Origin: an uncultured Bacilli bacterium
GTDB taxonomy: Bacteria > Bacillota_I > Bacilli_A > RF39 > UBA660
Length of the DNA: 13,971 bases
Assembly: GCA_947624125.1 (NCBI GenBank)
Contig: CANQIY010000024.1
Span: 1 to 13,971 of the forward strand
Direction: 5' to 3'
The translations under genes and the position numbers were made by a program. Below the pieces are notes generated by a model. It saw only the letters and a list, made by a program, of their open reading frames with translations, was not told the DNA's origin and ran no database searches. Positions 6,619-13,792 of the stretch are shown piece after piece (the first letter of the stretch is position 1; each line of letters begins with the position of its first letter).

Positions 6619-7437
6619 ATGCCAGAGATAGCAGAAGTTGAAACAGTTCGTAATACTTTAAAAAAGAGGATTTTACATAAAAAAATAAAAGATGTGCAAA
6701 TAATATATCCTAATATTATTGAAGGAAGTATTGAAGAATTTAAGAAAGTTTTAATAGGAAATGAATTTCTCGATATTTTAAGAAAAGGAAAATGGTTAAT
6801 TTTTGAACTTCATGAATATTATTTAATTAGTCATTTAAGAATGGAAGGCAAATATTTTATTGAGGATAGGAAAGAAGCTCTTAATAAACATGAACATATT
6901 ATAATTGAGTTTATAGATGATACAACTTTAAGATATCATGACACAAGAAAGTTTGGCCGGATGAAAATAGTTAAAAAAGATAAATTATGGGAAACAGAAG
7001 AGCTTAAAAAACAGGGAAGAGAACCTATTGATGATAATTTAACTAGTGAGTATTTATTAGCTAAATTTAAAAATAAAAAAATACCCATGAAAACCATTCT
7101 TTTAGACCAAAGTATTATTAGTGGGTTAGGTAATATTTATGCTGATGAAGTTTTATTCGCTGCGAAAATTAATCCTTTAAAAGAAGCAGGTTTGTTAAAA
7201 AGGGAAGAATGTGAAAGAATTGTAGTATCTGCCAAAGAAATAATTACGCAAGCAATTTTACATGGTGGAACAACTATTAGAAGTTATACATCAAGTTTAG
7301 GTGTTACGGGTAATCATCAAAATTATTTACAAGTTCATAAAAAAGAAGGGATGCCTTGTCCAATTTGTGGAAATGTAATTAAAAAAATAAAAGTTGGGGG
7401 TAGAAGTACTTATTATTGTGAAGTTTGTCAAAAATAG
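6619..7437 (+). CDS. mutM: Formamidopyrimidine-DNA glycosylase (MutM/Fpg)
   Basis: Base-excision repair enzyme that removes 8-oxoguanine and formamidopyrimidines and nicks the abasic site. The chosen start (6619) gives MPEIAEVETV, with the nucleophile Pro2 and Glu3 directly after Met1. An upstream in-frame GTG (6610) would bury Pro2 and is rejected; SD GGTGAG at 6609-6614 supports the choice. Further motifs are LRKGKWLIFEL (hairpin lysine), SHLRMEGKY, RYHDTRKFGRM and the helix-two-turn-helix SGLGNIYADEVLF. The C-terminal zinc finger is C247-x2-C250...C267-x2-C270. At 272 residues it is the typical length. It is first in a tight operon: cca starts 11 bases downstream. Pairing with nth in the same operon gives repair of both oxidised purines and oxidised pyrimidines. 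Confidence 0.97.
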   Translation: MPEIAEVETVRNTLKKRILHKKIKDVQIIYPNIIEGSIEEFKKVLIGNEFLDILRKGKWLIFELHEYYLISHLRMEGKYFIEDRKEALNKHEHIIIEFIDDTTLRYHDTRKFGRMKIVKKDKLWETEELKKQGREPIDDNLTSEYLLAKFKNKKIPMKTILLDQSIISGLGNIYADEVLFAAKINPLKEAGLLKREECERIVVSAKEIITQAILHGGTTIRSYTSSLGVTGNHQNYLQVHKKEGMPCPICGNVIKKIKVGGRSTYYCEVCQK

Positions 7438-7443
7438 AGGAGG
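7437..7443 (+). promoter_or_regulatory. Perfect Shine-Dalgarno deciding the cca start
   Basis: GAGGAGG overlaps the fpg TAG stop codon and sits 5 bases before TTG at 7449. The earlier in-frame TTG at 7425 has no comparable SD, so translation should begin at 7449. Confidence 0.8.
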
Positions 7444-7448
7444 AAACT

Positions 7449-8522
7449 TTGAATAAAGTCATAAAGAAAATATTAGAAACAATTGAAAATAATGGTTTTG
7501 AGGCATATTTAGTAGGTGGTTTTGTAAGAGACTATCTTTTAGGCATAAAATCGCTTGATGTCGATATTTGTACGAATGCTTTACCCAAAGATTTACATCA
7601 AATGTTTCCTCTTAACAATAATAGTAATAATTATGGTGGCTTTAATTTAAAAATAAATGGTTATAATATTGATATTACAACTTATCGTTTAGAACTAAAA
7701 TATGATAAGCGAAAACCAGTGGAAATAACTTATATTAATGATTTAAAAAAAGATGTGTTAAGAAGAGATTTTACAATTAATGCGATATGTATGGATAAAA
7801 ATGAAAAAGTAATTGATTTACTAGGAGGAATCGATGATTTAAATAATCATTTAATTAAAATTATTGGTAATACAGAAGTAAAAATCAAAGAAGACCCATT
7901 AAGAATTTTAAGAGCAATAAGATTTGCAAGTACTCGTAATTTTCTAATTGATTCATCTTTAGATAAAGTTATAAGAGAAAATTATGAATTAGTTAAAACT
8001 TTATCAGATATTAGAATAAAAACGGAGTTAACAAAAATTCTTTTACATAAAAATTTTTTAAAAGGTTTAGAATTATTAAAAGAATATCAAATCTTAGCTT
8101 TATTAGGAATATCTTATGATGACATTACTTATGTAAATGATATATGTGGAATGTGGGCGCAACTTAATATAACTAAATATTTTGCATTTACAAAACAAGA
8201 AATTAGAAATATAATTAACATTAGACAAATTGTTAAAAATGGTGTTATTGATAATCATACATTGTATAAATTTGGCTTATATAATTGTCTTGTCGCCGCG
8301 GATATATTAAATAAGGATAAAAAGCAAATAAATGAAATGTATAAAAAAATTCCTCTTAAAAATGAAGGTGATTTAGCCCTTAAGACAGAGGAATTGTTAA
8401 CTCTTTTACAAATAAAACCATCAAAAGAAGTAAAAGCATTAAAAGAAGAAATCATTGCATTAATTTTAGATGAAAAAATTGAAAATACGAAAGAAGATAT
8501 TATAAAATATTTAAGAAAGTGA
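7449..8522 (+). CDS. cca: CCA tRNA nucleotidyltransferase
   Basis: Adds or repairs the 3'-CCA end of tRNAs using CTP and ATP. It is a class II nucleotidyltransferase of 357 residues starting at TTG. The catalytic head shows LVGGFVRDYLLG (G23-G24...R27-D28) and DVD (D37, D39). RRDFTINAICMD and EDPLRILRAIRFA follow; the SDIRIKTEL segment stands where base-selection motif D is expected. The tail (about 200-357) is helical and poorly conserved, as usual. Sequence alone does not exclude poly(A) polymerase of the same superfamily. The length and the position in a Firmicutes mutM/dnaD/nth cluster favour the CCA enzyme. The gene ends in TGA, evidence for the standard genetic code here. Its stop codon overlaps the SD of dnaD. 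Confidence 0.92.
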   Translation: MNKVIKKILETIENNGFEAYLVGGFVRDYLLGIKSLDVDICTNALPKDLHQMFPLNNNSNNYGGFNLKINGYNIDITTYRLELKYDKRKPVEITYINDLKKDVLRRDFTINAICMDKNEKVIDLLGGIDDLNNHLIKIIGNTEVKIKEDPLRILRAIRFASTRNFLIDSSLDKVIRENYELVKTLSDIRIKTELTKILLHKNFLKGLELLKEYQILALLGISYDDITYVNDICGMWAQLNITKYFAFTKQEIRNIINIRQIVKNGVIDNHTLYKFGLYNCLVAADILNKDKKQINEMYKKIPLKNEGDLALKTEELLTLLQIKPSKEVKALKEEIIALILDEKIENTKEDIIKYLRK

Positions 8523-8532
8523 GGTATACAAA

Positions 8533-9162
8533 ATGGGTAATAACAAAAAATATGTAGTAGATGCTAATTTTATTAAAGTTTCGTATGAATTAAAATTATC
8601 TTTAGTAGAATTTTTGTTATTACTTTATTTTGATAATGCTGATAATTTAGTGTTTGATTTAGATATAATAAGTCAAAAATTAAAAATAGAAAAAAATGCT
8701 ATTTTAGAGGCTTTTAATAATTTAATTAGTAAAAATATGGTAGCTATTAAAAGTGAGAAAAATGCCAGTGGTAAAAGAGATGATAAAGTAACTTTAGATG
8801 GTTTTTATGACAAAGTTTTAGAGGCTAAAAATAGAGAAAAAAAAGGGAAAATAAAAGATAATATATTTACTAAATTTGAAAGTGAATTTAAAAGACCATT
8901 AAATGGTATTGAATTTGAGATTATTAAAGCTTGGATGGAAAAGATGTATAGTGAAGAGCTTATTTTAAAAGCTTTAGAAGAAGCTAAATTTAATGGTGTT
9001 TTAAGTGTTAGATATATTGATACTATATTGTATGAATGGCATAGAAAAGGAATAAAAAGTAAAGAAGATGTTGACGAATATTTTAAAAATAGATATGAAA
9101 CAAAAAAGTTAGAAGATACAAATATTTTGGAATTTAATTGGTTAGATGATTATGATAAGTAG
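8533..9162 (+). CDS. dnaD: DNA replication initiation protein DnaD
   Basis: Primosomal protein that remodels DNA and helps load the replicative helicase at oriC and restart sites in Firmicutes. The 209-residue protein has the winged-helix N-terminal domain (about 8-90, VSYELKLSLVEFLLLLYF then the winged helix IISQKLKIEKNAILEAFNNLISKNM split by a short loop). A lysine-rich linker leads to the C-terminal DnaB/DnaD domain (about 112-180: FESEFKRPLNGIEFEIIKAW, ending YIDTILYEWHRKGI). The acidic tail FNWLDDYDK is typical. SD GAGGT (8521-8525) lies 7 bases before the ATG. The order dnaD-nth is the same as in Bacillus subtilis, which supports the call. The 3' end overlaps nth by 17 bases. Confidence 0.93.
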   Translation: MGNNKKYVVDANFIKVSYELKLSLVEFLLLLYFDNADNLVFDLDIISQKLKIEKNAILEAFNNLISKNMVAIKSEKNASGKRDDKVTLDGFYDKVLEAKNREKKGKIKDNIFTKFESEFKRPLNGIEFEIIKAWMEKMYSEELILKALEEAKFNGVLSVRYIDTILYEWHRKGIKSKEDVDEYFKNRYETKKLEDTNILEFNWLDDYDK

Positions 9163-9772
9163 TAAAGAAGTTATGAAAGGATTAGATGAATTAATTCCTA
9201 ATCCTAAATGTGAATTATTATATGATAAAGATTATGAATTATTGATGGCAACTGTTTTGTCAGCTCAATCAACTGATAAAAGAGTTAATATGGTAACAAG
9301 AGAATTATTTAAATATTCTTTAGAAGAAATTAGAGATTTAGACCCAAAAGTTTTAGAAAATATTATAAAATCAGTAGGAACTTATGGGAGAAAAGCTATT
9401 TATTTAAAGGAAATAGCTTTTTACTTGTTAAATGATTACAATGGTATAGTACCAAATAATAGAGAATATTTAGAAAGTTTACCAGGGGTAGGAAGAAAAA
9501 CAACTAATGTGGTGTTAGCTAATTTATTTGATGAACCAGCTATTGCTGTTGATACCCATGTAAATAGAGTAACAAAAAGATTAGGGATAGCTAGTGATAG
9601 TGATAATGTATTAGAAGTAGAAGAAAAATTAATGAAATTTTTTCCAAAAAATAAGTGGAGTCGTTTACACCATCAATTAGTTCTCTTTGGACGGTATTTT
9701 TGCAAAAGTAAAAAGCCTTTATGTAATGATTGTCCATTTGCGAAAAAATGTAAAGCATATCAAAATAATTAA
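9146..9772 (+). CDS. nth: Endonuclease III (Nth)
   Basis: Bifunctional glycosylase/AP-lyase for oxidised pyrimidines, 208 residues. The helix-hairpin-helix LPGVGRKTTN carries the catalytic Lys (K118) and VDTHVNR the Asp (D136), matching K120 and D138 of the E. coli enzyme. The C-terminal iron-sulfur ligands are all present: C186-x6-C193-x2-C196-x5-C202. The start is uncertain between ATG 9146 and ATG 9152, both inside dnaD without a clear SD; coupling to dnaD translation is likely. ATG 9173 has a weak AAAGAAG SD but would shorten the conserved first helix. It is the last gene of the operon that starts at fpg. In B. subtilis nth is followed by ypoC and ponA; here a regulator follows instead. 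Confidence 0.96.
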   Translation: MIMISSKEVMKGLDELIPNPKCELLYDKDYELLMATVLSAQSTDKRVNMVTRELFKYSLEEIRDLDPKVLENIIKSVGTYGRKAIYLKEIAFYLLNDYNGIVPNNREYLESLPGVGRKTTNVVLANLFDEPAIAVDTHVNRVTKRLGIASDSDNVLEVEEKLMKFFPKNKWSRLHHQLVLFGRYFCKSKKPLCNDCPFAKKCKAYQNN

Positions 9773-9781
9773 GAAACTCTA

Positions 9782-9811
9782 TTGTTAAAAAATAGAATTA
9801 TATATTAAAAT
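9782..9811 (+). promoter_or_regulatory. Candidate promoter of the membrane XRE regulator
   Basis: TTGTTA (9782-9787), 18 bases, TAAAAT (9806-9811), followed by SD GGTGA (9820-9824). A small A+T inverted repeat, TCTATT/AATAGA (9778-9796), overlaps the -35. It lacks a T-run, so it is a poor terminator for nth; read-through is possible. Confidence 0.4.
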
Positions 9812-9831
9812 TAAGATGTGGTGACTTGTGG

Positions 9832-10959
9832 ATGGAAAATAAATTTGGGAATGTTTTAAGTAAACTTAGAAAGGAAAAAGGTTTAACACAAAAAGAACTA
9901 TCAACAAAAATTAATATTAGTGATAAAGCAATATCACGATGGGAACGAGGGAGTAGTTATCCTAGTTTAGATATGATATATCGAATTAGTAAATTTTTTG
10001 GTATATCATTTCATGATTTATTAGCTATGAGAATGGACGCAGATGATGGAGATGATAATCTCGTTCAAGAAATAATTAATGAATTTACGGAAATTAATAA
10101 AAGAAATATTAAAAGAATAAAAATAGGTATTATTATTATGTTAGTAATTACATTAATTTTAATAGGTATTGTTATTTTTACACAAAGTTATAATAGGTTT
10201 AAGGTTTATAAAGTTGGAATAGAGAATGATATGTTTTCATCTATAAATGGAGTTTATGTTGAAACTAAAATTAAAGATACTTTACATTTAGGAAATATTA
10301 AAATTAATAATGTAGATATTAATTATACTGATATTGTTTCAGTTGATTTGTATACTTATATAGATGATAAAGAGACTGTTTTATATAATTATTCTAGTTT
10401 AAATGATATTAATTTTACTTCTTATCAAAGTTACGTAGAAATAGATAGTTTAAAAGATTATTTTGACAACTTATATCTTAAAATAACTATTATTGAAGAT
10501 GATAATGATATAAAAACTTATGAAAGTAAAATAACGTTTGTAGAAGATTTTTCGAATAATAAAATTTTTTATAAAGAAAATCAACCTAAATTTGAAAATA
10601 ATGAGTTAGTAAAATTAAGTGTTAATGATATAATTGAAATTTTAAAAAAGAATGATTTTCAAGAAATGTCTAATAATTTATTATTAAAAGAAACTGAAAA
10701 TTTTTCAATTGTTTATACATTATCTTCAAATAGAATTAATTACACATATGAAAAAAGCAACTTACAATATCGCTATGTATATAGTATTAATGATGGCTTT
10801 TTAGATGTTGCTGTATTTAATGAAGATAATACCGAGTTAGAAAAGTATACTTATGATTCTTTAAATAACAAAATTATAGAATGTAATTCCGGTAGTTGTA
10901 ATGATTATGAAAATGCAATGAAAATCTTAGAAAGAGATGTTTTAAATTTATTAAAATAA
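9832..10959 (+). CDS. Membrane-anchored XRE-family transcriptional regulator
   Basis: A 375-residue one-component regulator. An XRE/Cro helix-turn-helix occupies about residues 5-66 (KEKGLTQKELSTKINISDKA, then ISRWERGSSYPSLDMI and FFGISFHDLL). An acidic linker (DADDGDD) and one transmembrane helix at 98-116 (IGIIIMLVITLILIGIVIF) follow. The last ~255 residues form a Tyr/Asn/Asp-rich domain predicted to lie outside the cell, unrecognised. The family of Firmicutes XRE regulators with C-terminal membrane segments is well known, but such a large outer domain suggests that it senses something at the surface. ATG 9832 is chosen over TTG 9826 because it has GGTGA 7 bases upstream. It stands directly before an exported protein gene that it may control; that link is inferred from position only. 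Confidence 0.85.
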   Translation: MENKFGNVLSKLRKEKGLTQKELSTKINISDKAISRWERGSSYPSLDMIYRISKFFGISFHDLLAMRMDADDGDDNLVQEIINEFTEINKRNIKRIKIGIIIMLVITLILIGIVIFTQSYNRFKVYKVGIENDMFSSINGVYVETKIKDTLHLGNIKINNVDINYTDIVSVDLYTYIDDKETVLYNYSSLNDINFTSYQSYVEIDSLKDYFDNLYLKITIIEDDNDIKTYESKITFVEDFSNNKIFYKENQPKFENNELVKLSVNDIIEILKKNDFQEMSNNLLLKETENFSIVYTLSSNRINYTYEKSNLQYRYVYSINDGFLDVAVFNEDNTELEKYTYDSLNNKIIECNSGSCNDYENAMKILERDVLNLLK

Positions 10960-10962
10960 TGT

Positions 10963-10992
10963 ATTCTCATTTAGTGAGAATTGAATTTTCTC
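10963..10992 (+). terminator. Hairpin pair downstream of the regulator; weak terminator or attenuator
   Basis: ATTCTCA (10963-10969) pairs with TGAGAAT (10975-10981) around TTTAG. The same GAGAA (10976-10980) can instead pair with TTCTC (10988-10992). The two hairpins exclude each other, and the T-tract (TTTTC) is short. It may end the regulator transcript or modulate read-through. Confidence 0.4.
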
Positions 10993-11003
10993 GTAAAAGT
11001 AGG

Positions 11004-11033
11004 TTGCCAATTTTTGCCAAAATAATTTAGAAT
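11004..11033 (+). promoter_or_regulatory. Candidate promoter and possible operator of the exported protein gene
   Basis: TTGCCA (11004-11009), 18 bases, TAGAAT (11028-11033) is a good SigmaA match (5/6 and 5/6). The heptamer TTGCCAA occurs at 11004-11010 and again at 11014-11020, exactly 10 bases apart, which would place both copies on the same face of the helix over the -35 region. Confidence 0.5.
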
Positions 11034-11057
11034 TGGTGTTGGAAAGGAGAGAAGGAG

Positions 11058-11882
11058 TTGAAAAATGTGAAGTTTGTGTTTTATGTATTAGTTAGTGTGT
11101 TTGCTATCTTTCCAATATACACCTTTGCACTTACCAATATTAATGGTATTGAAATAACTGATGAAGAATATGATGACTTTATCAAAATTCGTTCACATGA
11201 ATACATAATGACAATGAATCAAGAAGAATACGATAAACTAAAAACACTTGATTATAGTGATATTAAAACAGTAACAAAATATGTTGAAACAACTTATAAT
11301 CCAAGTTTAGGTTTAACAACTGAAAGAGAAATTACTGAAGAAGAATTTGAACTAGCACCATTTTTAAATAGTGCTGGGGCTTCAGCTAATCAATCAGCAA
11401 GAAAAATTGAAATGTCCTTAATGGGTGGTTCAACATGGAATTTTGTAACTGTTACAGCAACTTGGAATGGTATTCCAACTGACCGTTCATTTGACGTTAT
11501 CGGTGTCCGTGGATTAGGGCTTAGTTTTCGTGAAGGTTCACAAGTAGGTAGACAAATTTACATTGAAAATGGTAACTATAATACCATTCGTTATGCTTGG
11601 AATGGAACAAATATTAAAAAAGCTGACAATGGCTTTGGCATTTCTATGAATATTGTTAATAATAATATTAACTTTTTACAAGCAATAATAGATTGTGATG
11701 TTAGCCCAACTTGGGAACATCCTAGTATTTTTGCGGCTTATGAACATGCTGTAAAAACAGTTTCTTTAGCTGAGTCACAAAATTATACTCTTGGAGTTGC
11801 TGGTTTAGGAAACGTTTTTGTTTATCCGTTAAGCATATCTGAGAGATATGATGGTTTATCAGGCATTCGAATTGATTACTAA
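11058..11882 (+). CDS. Exported protein of unknown family
   Basis: I do not recognise this 274-residue protein. The N-terminus is a signal peptide: VKF then a hydrophobic core FVFYVLVSVFAIFPIYTFA ending near residue 25, with a plausible signal peptidase site after TFA. The next ~75 residues are acidic and repeat a short motif: TDEEYDDF, NQEEYDKL, TEEEFELA. A predicted beta-rich part follows (WNFVTVTATWNG, DVIGVRGLGLSF, RYAWNGTN, FGISMNIVNNNINF). There is one Cys and no lipobox or membrane anchor, so it is probably secreted. Two SDs are present: AAAGGAG (11043-11049) serves TTG 11058, and AAGGAG (11052-11057) serves GTG 11067, which is equally credible and three residues shorter. Codons are less A+T-biased than in the neighbours. 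It lies between a membrane XRE regulator and spoIVA, where Bacillus has nothing comparable. No function is proposed. Confidence 0.75.
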   Translation: MKNVKFVFYVLVSVFAIFPIYTFALTNINGIEITDEEYDDFIKIRSHEYIMTMNQEEYDKLKTLDYSDIKTVTKYVETTYNPSLGLTTEREITEEEFELAPFLNSAGASANQSARKIEMSLMGGSTWNFVTVTATWNGIPTDRSFDVIGVRGLGLSFREGSQVGRQIYIENGNYNTIRYAWNGTNIKKADNGFGISMNIVNNNINFLQAIIDCDVSPTWEHPSIFAAYEHAVKTVSLAESQNYTLGVAGLGNVFVYPLSISERYDGLSGIRIDY

Positions 11883-11941
11883 AACAAAAAAAGAGAAATA
11901 AACATCGAATAAATATTTTAAACGTACGAAAGACAAAAAAT

Positions 11942-11963
11942 TTAGTAGTAAATTAGTAGTAAA
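11942..11963 (+). repeat. Perfect tandem 11-mer in the gap before spoIVA
   Basis: TTAGTAGTAAA is repeated twice without spacing. A related GTAGTAATT follows at about 12009-12017. The whole gap 11883-12141 holds no credible ORF. It contains this repeat, a perfect -35-like TTGACA (12039-12044) without a good -10, a strong terminator, and the spoIVA promoter. Confidence 0.6.
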
Positions 11964-12059
11964 AAAATAAAAATAAAAATAAGATTAAAAAATAATTATG
12001 CGTAGAGAGTAGTAATTGTTTACATTAATCTAGAAAATTTGACAATTAAATAGACTAAG

Positions 12060-12090
12060 ACGTAATTCTTTGGAATTATGTTCTTTTTTT
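12060..12090 (+). terminator. Intrinsic terminator upstream of spoIVA
   Basis: ACGTAATTC (12060-12068) pairs with GAATTATGT (12073-12081), 9 bp with one G-T, loop TTTG, followed by a T-run to 12090. It probably ends the exported-protein transcript, which would then have a ~180-base 3' tail, or an unidentified short transcript. Confidence 0.8.
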
Positions 12091-12120
12091 GGTATAAAGT
12101 AAATTTAAGTTACATAGCAT
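12091..12120 (+). promoter_or_regulatory. Candidate SigmaE promoter of spoIVA
   Basis: GGTATAAA (12091-12098), 14 bases, CATAGCAT (12113-12120) resembles a SigmaE promoter (-10 CATACAxT, 6 of 8). The -10 ends 21 bases before the ATG. A SigmaA alternative overlaps it: TTGGAA (12070-12075), 17 bases, TATAAA (12093-12098) with an extended TG. Its -35 lies inside the terminator stem. SigmaE control of spoIVA is established in Bacillus, so the first is preferred. Confidence 0.5.
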
Positions 12121-12141
12121 TAAGTAGAAAAAGGAGAAAAT

Positions 12142-13620
12142 ATGGAAAAAGAAAAAATAATATCTTCTATCGCCAAACGGGGAAATGGTGAAATTTATCT
12201 AGGAGTAGTAGGAGCAGTAAGAACTGGTAAATCAACTTTTATAAAAAGATTTATAGAAAATTTAGTTGTTCCTAATATAACTGATGATTTTGATAAGAAA
12301 AAATGTTTAGATGAAATTCCCCAAAGTGCAGAGGGAAAAACGATTATGACGACTGAGCCTAAATTTGTTCCTTCAAATGGCGCTACAATAAGAGTTGATT
12401 CTTTTGAAACTAATATTAAATTAGTAGATTGTGTTGGCTATGTTATTCCAGGCTCTAATGGTTATGAGGATGAAGATGGTAATCCAAGAATGGTAAAAAC
12501 ACCATGGTTTCCTGATGCCATTCCGTTTATTGAAGCGGCGGAAGTAGGTACCCAAAAAGTTATAAAAGACCATTCTACTATCGGAATTGTAGTAACAAGT
12601 GATGCATCTTTTGGCGAAATAAAAAGAGAAAACTATATTGAAGCCGAAGAAAAGATAGTAGGAGAATTAAAAGAAATAGGAAAACCTTTTATAGTAGTAT
12701 TAAATACAGTTCATCCAACTAATACGGAAACTGTAGAATTAGCGCGTAGTTTAAGTGATAATTATGATGTTCCTGTTATGCCTATTAACGTGGAAGCGAT
12801 GAATGAAAAAGAAATCATGACTATTTTAAAAGAGGCATTATATGAATTTCCAGTTTTAGATATTTTAGTTAATATGCCAGAATGGGTTCATGTTTTACCG
12901 AATAATAATGAAATAAAAAATCATTATTTAGAAAAAATTAAAGAAAGTGTTATAAGTGTTAATAAAGTAAAAGATGTCGATTTTATTATAAGCCATTTTG
13001 AAGATAGTCCTTATATATCTAAATCATACATTAGTGAACTTGATGCTGCAAGTGGAACAGTAACCATCAATTTAGAAAGTCCAAACGAGTTATACGATGA
13101 GACACTTAAATCTTTAATGGGTGAAAGTGCCACGACTAAAGCGGGATTATTAAAAATCTTTGCGACTTATAAAGAAAGTAAAGAAGAAACCGAATTAATA
13201 AGGGCAGCGATGAAACAAGCGAAAACAACTGGTTATGGAATCGTTTATCCAACACTTCGGGATATGAAATTAGAAACACCGGAAATAGTAAAACAGGGAA
13301 GTCGCTATGGTGTTAAATTAAAAGCCCTAGCGTCATCCATTCACTTAATGAAAGTTGATGTTGAATCTACTTTTGAACCAATTATCGGTAGTGAACTACA
13401 AAGTAAAGAATTGATTAATTATTTAATGAAAGATTACGAAACTGACCCAAGTAGTATTTGGAAAAGTGAAATTTTCGGGAGAAGTTTAGAAGTTATTGTT
13501 CAAGAGGGAATTCAAGCGAAGTTAAATATGATGCCAGATAATACAAGATATAAACTATCTAATACAGTAACTAAAATTGTTAATAAAGGCTCAAATAATC
13601 TCATAGCCATTGTTTTATAG
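12142..13620 (+). CDS. spoIVA: Stage IV sporulation protein A (spore coat basement ATPase)
   Basis: Mother-cell protein that hydrolyses ATP and polymerises on the forespore surface as the base layer on which the coat is assembled. It is 492 residues, full length for the family, and conserved end to end. The Walker A motif GAVRTGKST covers residues 24-32, with the Lys at position 30 as in B. subtilis. Further blocks are DEIPQSAEGKTIMTTEPKF, VDCVGYVIPG, EVGTQKVIKDHSTIG, ALYEFPVLDI, KQTGYGIVYP and DPSSIWKSEIFGRSL. The C-terminal NNLIAIVL keeps the hydrophobic tail by which the Bacillus protein is anchored via SpoVM. SD AAAGGAG (12129-12135) precedes the ATG by 6 bases. The HU gene follows, the same order as in Bacillus. 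spoVM is not in the window. Confidence 0.98.
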   Translation: MEKEKIISSIAKRGNGEIYLGVVGAVRTGKSTFIKRFIENLVVPNITDDFDKKKCLDEIPQSAEGKTIMTTEPKFVPSNGATIRVDSFETNIKLVDCVGYVIPGSNGYEDEDGNPRMVKTPWFPDAIPFIEAAEVGTQKVIKDHSTIGIVVTSDASFGEIKRENYIEAEEKIVGELKEIGKPFIVVLNTVHPTNTETVELARSLSDNYDVPVMPINVEAMNEKEIMTILKEALYEFPVLDILVNMPEWVHVLPNNNEIKNHYLEKIKESVISVNKVKDVDFIISHFEDSPYISKSYISELDAASGTVTINLESPNELYDETLKSLMGESATTKAGLLKIFATYKESKEETELIRAAMKQAKTTGYGIVYPTLRDMKLETPEIVKQGSRYGVKLKALASSIHLMKVDVESTFEPIIGSELQSKELINYLMKDYETDPSSIWKSEIFGRSLEVIVQEGIQAKLNMMPDNTRYKLSNTVTKIVNKGSNNLIAIVL

Positions 13621-13704
13621 AGAAAAATAATCATAATTTTTTGCATCTTTAGGTGTAAAGAAGTGAAAAAATGTAATAAAATAGTCAATATTCTGTATTT
13701 TTTG

Positions 13705-13733
13705 TTGATTTTACAATGCTTTTCTGTTACTCT
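13705..13733 (+). promoter_or_regulatory. Candidate promoter of the HU gene
   Basis: TTGATT (13705-13710), 17 bases, TACTCT (13728-13733) preceded by TG-T (extended -10). Transcription would start near 13740, immediately before the leader hairpin. An alternative is TTACAA (13711-13716) with TAATAT (13734-13739). No convincing spoIVA terminator is seen in 13621-13704. Confidence 0.45.
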
Positions 13734-13742
13734 TAATATGTG

Positions 13743-13758
13743 AGGACACTACGGTCCT
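13743..13758 (+). other. 5'-leader hairpin of the HU mRNA
   Basis: AGGAC (13743-13747) pairs with GTCCT (13754-13758) around ACTACG in a G+C-rich patch within an otherwise A+T-rich leader. With the predicted start near 13740 it would be the extreme 5' end of the mRNA, the position where hairpins protect Bacillus messages from 5'-dependent decay. Confidence 0.45.
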
Positions 13759-13792
13759 AACGAGAGATAATGTTATGAGGAGGTAAAAAAAC

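Noticed and set aside
8255..8455. Minus-strand open frame inside cca
   Set aside because: Antisense to a conserved gene and without SD.
11942..11963. Start of a CRISPR-like or iteron array
   Set aside because: Only two adjacent 11-base copies, no spacers, no cas or replication gene nearby.
12039..12044. Perfect TTGACA as a promoter for spoIVA or a small RNA
   Set aside because: No acceptable -10 at 16-18 bases; the region there is the terminator stem.
13646..13661. Hairpin TCTTTA/TAAAGA after spoIVA as a terminator
   Set aside because: No T-run follows on either strand; the stem is only 6 bp and A+T-rich.
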